From CAYNLG01 sp964397995 (GTDB taxonomy: Bacteria > Planctomycetota > Phycisphaerae > FEN-1346), in contig CAYNLG010000109.1 of NCBI GenBank assembly GCA_964397995.1, positions 1 through 9,120 on the forward strand: DNA of 9,120 nucleotides, given 5' to 3'. Positions 1 through 6,105 of the stretch are shown in pieces. A program made the position numbers and the translations under genes. The notes beneath the pieces were generated by a model. That model had not been told where the DNA came from. It worked only from the letters and a program-made list of their open reading frames with translations, and made no database searches. How positions within the stretch are numbered: position 1 is the stretch's first letter; every line of letters starts with the position of its first letter.

Positions 1-1
1 G

Positions 2-2167
2 TCCATTCGCATCGTTCACAAGGGCTTCCCGGCCCAGGCCCGTAATCCTTGGCCGGCGGTCGAGGAGGAGGTTTTCTGGCAGCGGGTCAACCACTTCCTG
101 CCGGCGTGGAAGGGCGCGGCCGCGAAGCCCTTGCAGACGTTGGAGAGTCAGGGCCACGACGTGGCGATGCTGGCGTGGTTGGCCGGCGACCGCGTGCGGG
201 CCCAGGGGTGGTTCGTTCAGGAGGACAGCGAGCGGGCCAACTTCGCCCACACCGAGGGCATCGATTTCTACTGGGGCTTCACGCTCAAATACCGGCCACA
301 CTGGTGGTTCGCCTTCGGCCACACCTTCCCGCAGCCCTACCGGCAGCGGGTTCTCAAGGCCGCCAAGGCCTGGACCGAGACCGACCCCCGGCCGAGCCTG
401 GAGTACGTGCTGCTGCTGGAGAATGAGGTCCCCGCCGTGCGGGCCGAGGCCTTGCGGATGTGCAAGGTCCTCTGGCGCAGCCGCGACGCGGTCAAGGCGA
501 TGGCCGCCGAAGCCCGCAAGGACAAGCACCCCAACCGACAGGCCTTCGCGGCCTATCTGGAGAAGGCCCTGGCGGACTGGCCCGAGGCGATGCCCGACAC
601 GCCGGCCCGGTGGCGGGCGTGGTACGCCCTGTTGGCGGCAGGCGACTGGAAGGTCTACGAGGAGTACGAGCGGCTTGTAAACCCGCGGCCGCACCCGGTG
701 CACGGCGTCGGCCGGGGGCCTGTCGGGACGATCTGGAACGTCGAGGTTCGGGGCGGCTGGGCCGATGCACGCAATACCGATAACCTGCGGGCGATGCGCG
801 AGATCGCCGCCTACCTGTTCGCCGAGGAGGCCGGCAACGAGACGACCCGGCTGGTGATGAAGGAGAAGCTCCGCCGCACGCTGGCCTCGTACTACTCCGT
901 CGGCATGGGCGAGTGGGACTCGGGCACCTACCACCCCGCCTCGGCCAACACGTGGGTGGGGCTGCACGACTACGCCCGCGATGAGGAGGTCCGCCTGATC
1001 GCCAAGGGCGTGCTCGACTACCTGTGGACCATCAGCGCCCTGAAGTACCGCGGCGGAGGATGGGGCGGGCCCATGTGCCGCGACTACGGCGGCTGGAAGC
1101 CTTGGCAGGATGATGCAGCCGACTCGGCCTGGATCTACTACGGTGACTTGAAGGCTTGCCCGCCCGAGCCGATTAAGAGCTGGGTCAACCAGATGCTCTC
1201 GCCGTACCGCCCGCCGATGGCGGTGATGGCCCTGGCGCGGCGGCAGTTCGAAACGCCCTGCGAAATCCTCACCAGCCACCCCACCTACCAGACCTGGCTG
1301 CCCGGCAAGGACGAGGCCCCCGAGACGCACTCGACCCTCTTCTACGGCAAGACGTACCAGGTCGGCACGCGGGTCCGCGGCTCGTTCTGCAACATCAACG
1401 GCATCAAGACGCTGCTGGACAGGGACGACGGGTTGGTCGATTTCCTGCTGACTACCGGCGGTACCGGCAACATTGCCGTCGCCAACGCCGGCGGCGACCG
1501 CGTCGGGCACTACCGCAACCTGGTTCTGTACCTGAACGGCTTCGACGCGAAGGCGCCTTTCCGCTTTGCTGCCACGCGGCAACTGCCGCACGAGATCGAC
1601 CGCGGCGTGCTGTTCATCCGCGGCGATCGAGCGTGGGTCGCCCTCCGCCCGATTCACCTGACGGTCGACCCGAAGCCGGCCTTCGACGTCGCGGCGCTGG
1701 GGCTCAAGAAGGGCCGCCGTCAGGAGGGCGACCGCCCGATGGTCATCCACGCCAGCGGCGACGGCGCCGGGGCCGTCCGGGGCTTCGCCATGGAACTGGG
1801 CGAGAAGGTCACCCACGGCGACTATGCGGCCTTCAAGGCGAAGGTGCTCGCGAAGAGCGCCTTGGAAATTGGCGATACCAACGCGGCCGGACGCCAGAAG
1901 GTGACGTTCACCGGCTCCGACGGCTCAACGGTGGCCCTGAAACTGGGAGAGGACCTGCCGCAACTCTGGCGCAACGGCGTTCTCCACGACTGGGGCCGCC
2001 ACCGGGCGCTGTATCAGCCCGCCGACGGCGGCCGCGCGCCGGTGAGCCTGGGCTGGAAGCAGCGAAAGCTCCACGTCGAGGCAGGAGGATACACATTCGA
2101 CGGCGAGGTCACCGAAAAGGGACGCTACCGTTTTCAAACCGGCCGATCAGTGCTGGGCGAGCAGTAA
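2..2167 (+). CDS. Large alpha/alpha-toroid (heparinase II/III- or alginate-lyase-like) protein, 5' partial
   Basis: The reading frame is open from base 2 to a TAA at 2165-2167, giving 721 visible residues. The start codon lies left of the window; the TTG at 131 is only an internal codon. The visible N-terminal half is helical and rich in Trp, Tyr and Arg. The most conserved-looking part is at about nt 886-1100: a GEWDSGTYHP stretch, then LHDYARDEEVRLIAKGVLDYL, then a GGGWGGPMCRDYGG stretch. From memory, this order resembles a widespread uncharacterised alpha/alpha-toroid family related to heparinase II/III and alginate lyases. From about nt 1340 the protein becomes beta-rich (YQVGTRVRG, then HYRNLVLYLNG), as in the C-terminal beta-sandwich of such lyases. 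Polysaccharide lyase or binding activity is inference; no catalytic residue can be assigned with certainty, though the Tyr/His of GTYHP are candidates. It may be exported, but the signal peptide is not visible. It runs in the same direction as the two secreted-protein genes downstream, 127 bp away. Confidence 0.72.
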   Translation, partial: SIRIVHKGFPAQARNPWPAVEEEVFWQRVNHFLPAWKGAAAKPLQTLESQGHDVAMLAWLAGDRVRAQGWFVQEDSERANFAHTEGIDFYWGFTLKYRPHWWFAFGHTFPQPYRQRVLKAAKAWTETDPRPSLEYVLLLENEVPAVRAEALRMCKVLWRSRDAVKAMAAEARKDKHPNRQAFAAYLEKALADWPEAMPDTPARWRAWYALLAAGDWKVYEEYERLVNPRPHPVHGVGRGPVGTIWNVEVRGGWADARNTDNLRAMREIAAYLFAEEAGNETTRLVMKEKLRRTLASYYSVGMGEWDSGTYHPASANTWVGLHDYARDEEVRLIAKGVLDYLWTISALKYRGGGWGGPMCRDYGGWKPWQDDAADSAWIYYGDLKACPPEPIKSWVNQMLSPYRPPMAVMALARRQFETPCEILTSHPTYQTWLPGKDEAPETHSTLFYGKTYQVGTRVRGSFCNINGIKTLLDRDDGLVDFLLTTGGTGNIAVANAGGDRVGHYRNLVLYLNGFDAKAPFRFAATRQLPHEIDRGVLFIRGDRAWVALRPIHLTVDPKPAFDVAALGLKKGRRQEGDRPMVIHASGDGAGAVRGFAMELGEKVTHGDYAAFKAKVLAKSALEIGDTNAAGRQKVTFTGSDGSTVALKLGEDLPQLWRNGVLHDWGRHRALYQPADGGRAPVSLGWKQRKLHVEAGGYTFDGEVTEKGRYRFQTGRSVLGEQ

Positions 2168-2238
2168 CCTCCTCGGGGTCTGGGCCAATACGTCAGGAAC
2201 TTGTCATTACTACACTGTGCCGCTGAGGCTTGTGCGTC

Positions 2239-2257
2239 GGCACCCATCCTGGGTGCC
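2239..2257 (+). terminator. Perfect stem-loop between the toroid gene and the secreted-protein gene
   Basis: GGCACCC (2239-2245) pairs perfectly with GGGTGCC (2251-2257) around a 5-nt ATCCT loop. It lies 71 nt after the upstream stop and 37 nt before the downstream ATG. No T-run follows directly; only CTCTTT appears, about 10 nt later. It could be a weak intrinsic terminator for the upstream gene, or a structured element in the 5' leader of the downstream gene. The rest of the intergenic stretch holds a less GC-rich patch at about 2187-2219 but no convincing promoter. Confidence 0.35.
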
Positions 2258-2278
2258 CCGCCGGCCTCTTTGGACACG

Positions 2279-2287
2279 AAAGGAGAC
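2279..2287 (+). promoter_or_regulatory. Shine-Dalgarno site fixing the start at 2295
   Basis: AAAGGAGAC contains AAGGAG ending at 2285, nine bases before the ATG at 2295. This strong site, together with the signal peptide that begins at that ATG, rules out the longer in-frame reading from 2217. Confidence 0.8.
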
Positions 2288-2294
2288 GCTGCCG

Positions 2295-3938
2295 ATGCGT
2301 TCATGCTGCATTTTCTGCGCTGCCCTTGCGGCAATGGTGGCGCTGGCACTTCCGGCCTTGGGACAGACTGCGCACGACCCCGAGTATGATAACGCCAAGC
2401 TCTGGCCGATCGCTGGGCCCAAGCCGGAATACATGACACAGAGGTGGGAGCCGGCCCCACTGTATGTGTGGGCGGCGCCGGGGCAGAGCGCGAGCTTCGA
2501 CCAGCCGGAGAACTGGCGCGTCGACGGAAAGCCAGCGACCAAGGCGCCGGATGAAAACGTCGATGTGCTGCTGCCAGATTCGGACAAGCCCTACTCCGTC
2601 GGCGCGGGCAGGAACAGGTCGTTACGGCATCTCACCGTCGGGCGCAACGCCGGGATCAAAGGGGGGCATCGCGGCGAACTGCAGATTTGGGGCAACGGGT
2701 GGGTCAGAGAGGGCGGCTACGCGTACTTCATCGCCTTTCGCGGCCCGGGCCACTGCTTCTTTCGCATCGATGCGAGTGAGTTGCCATCGCCGGAGAACAA
2801 AACAAGCTTCGGCCACACCAGTCGCGGCGGGGGGCACAAGGCGCGCTCGCAACTGTCGCACAAACTCCAGGTGTGCAAGTATGGGGACGGGGCAGTCGAG
2901 TTCATGGGGGATATGGGCGTCAGCGACGAAATCATGGTGCAGCACGGGCGGTTGATCGTCAGCGGCGACCTGCGATGGAGCGGCGTGACCAACAAAGGCG
3001 CGCTCGAGGTTTACGACGGCGCCACGCTGGAACTCCAGAGCGGCGCCACCATCGGCGCCATGGTCAACATCAACGGCAAGGGCGTCTATAACGTTGATGT
3101 CTACCGAAATGGCACCATCCAGGCGGGGTCGAAGCATCGCCCGCTGACCGACGATGCGAAGGTGTTGCTCGGCTACGGGCCGAACGATCCGCCGGGGAAG
3201 GTCGGGCTTTTTGCCGCGGCGGGATCCATGCTCCGGGTCTTTTCAAGCGACCCGACGAAGCACAGGCTGGTGTTCACCTCCGCCCAGGCGCAGCGCGGCT
3301 TCTACGACGGCCGCGGCCGCCCCCTGACGCGCGACAAGCCCGGCCCGGCCAAAGGCAATCAGGGTATCGCGCTGCAACTGGCGGGCGATGTGCAGTTCGA
3401 TGGCGTGCACTTCGACTATGTCTCCGAAAACGGCATCAAGCTGGTCGATCAGGATATGCCCAAGACCTGGCACAACGTCACCTGGGGCGAGCACAACGCG
3501 GCCGACGGTGACAAACGCTTCGGCAAGCTCACCGCGAACGCCAACACGTATTACCACAACCGCGGCGACGCGAAGAGCGAATGGGGGCTGACCAAGAACG
3601 CCGTCGCTTCGATGGACGCGTACATGAAGCAGAACGACCCGTACCAGATCGACAGCAGCCCGGCGGCGGCCGACGCCTCGCAGGATCGCGGCCTTCGCCG
3701 GCCTCAGGTGATCGAGTATCGCAAGCCAATCGATGTGCAGCTGACCTGCCAGGCGAAGGGCGCCAGGCTGCACTACACGCTCGACGGGTCGGAGCCGACG
3801 GAGCAATCGAGTCTGTACACCGGGCCGTTCCGGCTGACCGAATCGACGCGCATCCGCGCGCGAGCGTACGCGCCTGGCAAGGGTCCCAGCGCGGTATTCA
3901 GCGTGTCGTATGTGATCAAGGCGGAGCAAGTGCCATGA
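2295..3938 (+). CDS. Secreted beta-helix-like protein with C-terminal chitobiase-type (Fn3-associated) domain
   Basis: This 547-residue protein begins at an ATG with a strong Shine-Dalgarno site nine bases upstream. Residues 1 to about 24 form a signal peptide: Met-Arg-Ser, a Cys/Ala/Leu-rich core, then LPALGQ as the likely cleavage region. Residues 56-130 (WAAPGQ, ENW, LRHLTVGRNAG) look like the opening of a secreted beta-sheet repeat protein in which features are laid on a grid of short strands. Residues 200-385 alternate strands and turns (GRLIVSGDLRWSG, GALEVYDGATLEL, VQFDGVHFDYVSENGIKL), typical of a right-handed parallel beta-helix. Residues 472-543, including LHYTLDGSEPT, LYTGPF and TRIRARAYAPGKGPS, match the chitobiase/beta-hexosaminidase C-terminal domain pattern (CHB_HEX_C/Fn3-associated), a likely carbohydrate-binding or spacer module. 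No catalytic motif is recognised, and there is no visible PEP-CTERM or LPXTG anchor. The stop overlaps the start of the next gene by 4 nt. The likely role is a cell-surface or released glycan-associated protein; enzymatic activity is possible but unproven. Confidence 0.8.
   Translation: MRSCCIFCAALAAMVALALPALGQTAHDPEYDNAKLWPIAGPKPEYMTQRWEPAPLYVWAAPGQSASFDQPENWRVDGKPATKAPDENVDVLLPDSDKPYSVGAGRNRSLRHLTVGRNAGIKGGHRGELQIWGNGWVREGGYAYFIAFRGPGHCFFRIDASELPSPENKTSFGHTSRGGGHKARSQLSHKLQVCKYGDGAVEFMGDMGVSDEIMVQHGRLIVSGDLRWSGVTNKGALEVYDGATLELQSGATIGAMVNINGKGVYNVDVYRNGTIQAGSKHRPLTDDAKVLLGYGPNDPPGKVGLFAAAGSMLRVFSSDPTKHRLVFTSAQAQRGFYDGRGRPLTRDKPGPAKGNQGIALQLAGDVQFDGVHFDYVSENGIKLVDQDMPKTWHNVTWGEHNAADGDKRFGKLTANANTYYHNRGDAKSEWGLTKNAVASMDAYMKQNDPYQIDSSPAAADASQDRGLRRPQVIEYRKPIDVQLTCQAKGARLHYTLDGSEPTEQSSLYTGPFRLTESTRIRARAYAPGKGPSAVFSVSYVIKAEQVP
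3923..3926 (+). promoter_or_regulatory. Shine-Dalgarno site supporting the overlapping start at 3935
   Basis: GGAG ends eight bases before the ATG at 3935, inside the last codons of the upstream gene. It favours the ATGA-coupled start over the in-frame ATG at 4049, which has only a diffuse G-rich upstream stretch. Confidence 0.55.
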
Positions 3939-6064
3939 ATGCAAACGCCGTCAATGCCGGGACCGAACGCGAGCGACGTGGGTGCACGCGCGACCGGGGC
4001 CGGGCCTGCTGCGGCCTGGCCGGGCGGGGGGGCTGGGGCGCTCTGCCCATGAAGGTCGTGGCAGGGATCGCGCTATGGGCCTCTCCCGCGATGGGGTTGA
4101 TCAATCCGACGTTGCAGCCGGACGACCTGTACCAGCGCTACCGTCGCGTGATGGTATGCGAGGTGATGGACGTGGATGCCAGGGCGCACGCGTTGCAGGT
4201 GCGCGAGGCGAGTCTGCTCAAAGCCCCCCCGGATCAGAAATCGGCCGGCGCCGCATGGAAGATCACCGCCAGAGGCAAGGGCGTCGATGCGTTCCGGCAG
4301 AGCCTGGAAGACGGCCACCTGGCAAAGGGGACGCATCTGGTGGCCTTCATCGACGAGGCCGGGCGGGGCGGCAAGGGGAAGGTATTGCTCTACGCCGGCG
4401 CGTGGGGCATCGGCAAGGTGGCCGACGATGGCGCGTGGCACTGGACTTCGGGCGACGAGCGGATGATCGGGTCGGACGGCAAGCCCGTGCCGGCGATGGC
4501 GGGCGTGTGGAACGGGTCGACGCCGCGTCTGGTCGAACTGTTGCGAGATATCCGCGACGGGCGGGCGTTCTTCCCGCGTAAGGCCTACGCGCGGTTCAGG
4601 GATGACATCCTTGTCGATGAGTTCGGCCGCAGCCTCGGCGGCGTAGGCTTGGTCGACTTCGATGGCGACGGCGACCTGGACCTGTATTCCTGCAGCGATG
4701 CGGGCGATCGCATGTATCTGCAGATGCAGCCAATGGTCTTTGTAAACGCCACCGAATACCTCGGAATGGATCACGCGAGCCTCTGTTGCTCTTTTGCCGA
4801 TGTCGACGGCGACGGTCGGCCGGATTTGCTGGCCGACGGTGCGATCTACGCCAACCGTCTCGTCGAGGACAAGCCGCGGCTCGAGGAAACCTCATGGCTG
4901 CCGGGCGAGGCCAACGACGACGTGAAGGCCGCGGCATTCGTCGAACTCAACGGCGACGGTTGGCCCGATGTGCTTCTCACCAACGGCAGCGGCGGATTGC
5001 AGGCCTGGCTGCACAACGGCAACGTCGACAAGGCCGGCAGGCCGCTCGGCGATGCCACCGACAAGCCCCGCTACCGCAGCGTCACCCGGGCGCTCGGCCT
5101 CGACCGCGCCGACGCTGGCGCCAAGCAGGCCGGGTACTTCACGGTTGGCGACTGGAACAATGACGGACGAGCCGACATCTTCTTCGCCGTGGGAAAAGGC
5201 ATCCTGCTCGTGCAGCAGAAGGACGGGCAGTTCCGTCCGCTGAAGCACGACCTTGAGATGAGCTTCAAGTCGGGCGAGGAAGGCGAGGAAGGCCTGACCG
5301 GCGCCGGCTGCTTCGTGGATATCGTCGGCGATGCGAGGCTCGATCTGGTCGTCCCGGTCGAAAGCGGATGGCACGTCATCCAAAACGGCGACGGCTCGCC
5401 GGTCGATGTCACCGCGTGGGGCAACGAGATCTCCGAAGGCTCGTACCTGCACCTGGCCACGGTCGCGGCCGATCTGAACCTCGACGGGTGCGTCGATTTC
5501 TACACCATCGCACGCGGCGACAACGGGCAGAATCGCTTCATCATCAATCGCGGCTACGGCTCATTCATGCTCGCCTCGGTCAACCGGGCTTACGACCGCA
5601 TGTTCCAGGGGGCCGCCCATCAACGCGGGGGCACCGGCTTGGCCGTCGGCGATGTCGACGGCGACGGGCAACCCGATCTGCTGATTGGTAACGAGCGCGG
5701 CGAATTGCTGATCTCCTGCAACGATACGCTGGCCAGGCGGGAGCGCAGCGGGCGACTGCTGCGGGATGAACAGGTGCTGGCGCGAGTGCAGCTTGTCGGC
5801 GTCGATCTGGGCCAGCAGCGCGGCGTGGTGGGCGCGGATGTGCGGCTGATCGATCCGGAAAGGCGAGTGGTTGCGCGGCGGTACGTCGGGGCGAATACGG
5901 CCACAGGCAGCCAGTCGTCGAGGGCATTCACGATCGCGGTGCGCCAACCGGGGCGGTACGTGTTGGAAACTCGTTTTGCAGACGCGCACGTGTCGCGTGA
6001 TGAAGTGGAACTGTCTTCGGGGAAGTTCACGTCAAAGGCTATGGTGGTGAAGCCGGGCCGATAG
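3935..6064 (+). CDS. FG-GAP/VCBS repeat (seven-blade propeller-type) secreted protein
   Basis: The product is 709 residues from the ATG at 3935, which overlaps the upstream TGA (ATGA) and has a GGAG eight bases before it. An alternative ATG at 4049 would give 671 residues beginning directly with a signal peptide (MKVVAGIALWASPAMG). With the longer start, the hydrophobic segment follows a 38-residue basic, Cys-containing stretch. Residues 60-220 form a beta-rich domain that I do not recognise, beginning DDLYQRYRRVMVCEVMDVD. Residues 241-583 carry seven Asp/Asn-Gly motifs of the FG-GAP/VCBS calcium-binding type, so a seven-bladed beta-propeller is likely. The fifth motif (DIVGDARLD) is degenerate. 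Residues about 615-690 (VGVDLGQQRG to GRYVLETR) loosely resemble the ASPIC/UnbV domain that often follows FG-GAP repeats. FG-GAP propellers in bacteria are usually exported and mediate ligand, carbohydrate or protein binding. Coupling with the preceding gene suggests the two proteins are made together and may act as partners at the cell surface. Confidence 0.82.
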   Translation: MNANAVNAGTERERRGCTRDRGRACCGLAGRGGWGALPMKVVAGIALWASPAMGLINPTLQPDDLYQRYRRVMVCEVMDVDARAHALQVREASLLKAPPDQKSAGAAWKITARGKGVDAFRQSLEDGHLAKGTHLVAFIDEAGRGGKGKVLLYAGAWGIGKVADDGAWHWTSGDERMIGSDGKPVPAMAGVWNGSTPRLVELLRDIRDGRAFFPRKAYARFRDDILVDEFGRSLGGVGLVDFDGDGDLDLYSCSDAGDRMYLQMQPMVFVNATEYLGMDHASLCCSFADVDGDGRPDLLADGAIYANRLVEDKPRLEETSWLPGEANDDVKAAAFVELNGDGWPDVLLTNGSGGLQAWLHNGNVDKAGRPLGDATDKPRYRSVTRALGLDRADAGAKQAGYFTVGDWNNDGRADIFFAVGKGILLVQQKDGQFRPLKHDLEMSFKSGEEGEEGLTGAGCFVDIVGDARLDLVVPVESGWHVIQNGDGSPVDVTAWGNEISEGSYLHLATVAADLNLDGCVDFYTIARGDNGQNRFIINRGYGSFMLASVNRAYDRMFQGAAHQRGGTGLAVGDVDGDGQPDLLIGNERGELLISCNDTLARRERSGRLLRDEQVLARVQLVGVDLGQQRGVVGADVRLIDPERRVVARRYVGANTATGSQSSRAFTIAVRQPGRYVLETRFADAHVSRDEVELSSGKFTSKAMVVKPGR
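4655..5683 (+). repeat. Seven FG-GAP/VCBS calcium-loop motifs within the propeller gene
   Basis: The protein-level repeats start at residues 241 (DFDGDGDLDL), 289 (DVDGDGRPDL), 337 (ELNGDGWPDV), 406 (DWNNDGRADI), 462 (DIVGDARLDL), 513 (DLNLDGCVDF) and 573 (DVDGDGQPDL). The first three are exactly 48 residues apart and later ones 51-69 apart, consistent with blades carrying loops of different length. The fifth has lost most of the acidic calcium-loop positions, and the sixth is partly degenerate. Confidence 0.85.
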
Positions 6065-6066
6065 CC

Positions 6067-6089
6067 GTCGCCCTTGGCCCATGGGCGAC
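6067..6089. terminator. Candidate bidirectional terminator hairpin between convergent genes
   Basis: GTCGCCC (6067-6073) and GGGCGAC (6083-6089) form a perfect 7-bp inverted repeat around a 9-nt loop, inside the 41-bp gap between the stops of the convergent genes. A competing short pairing (GCCC/GGGC) exists in the loop region. There is no T-run on either side, so intrinsic termination is plausible by position but not certain. Confidence 0.4.
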
Positions 6090-6105
6090 AGGGGCGCTAG
6101 ACTCA

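Noticed and set aside
2201..2216. TTGTCA and TACACT as a sigma-70 promoter
   Set aside because: The two boxes are only four bases apart, and neither has a partner at the usual 16-18 bp spacing.
2217..2294. Upstream extension of the secreted-protein gene
   Set aside because: It would place 26 Arg/Pro-rich residues before a clear signal peptide and read through the stem-loop. The AAGGAG at 2280-2285 points to the ATG at 2295.
3243..3944. 233-codon minus-strand open frame over the secreted-protein gene
   Set aside because: It is an antisense shadow of a gene with a signal peptide, a good Shine-Dalgarno site and a recognisable C-terminal domain.
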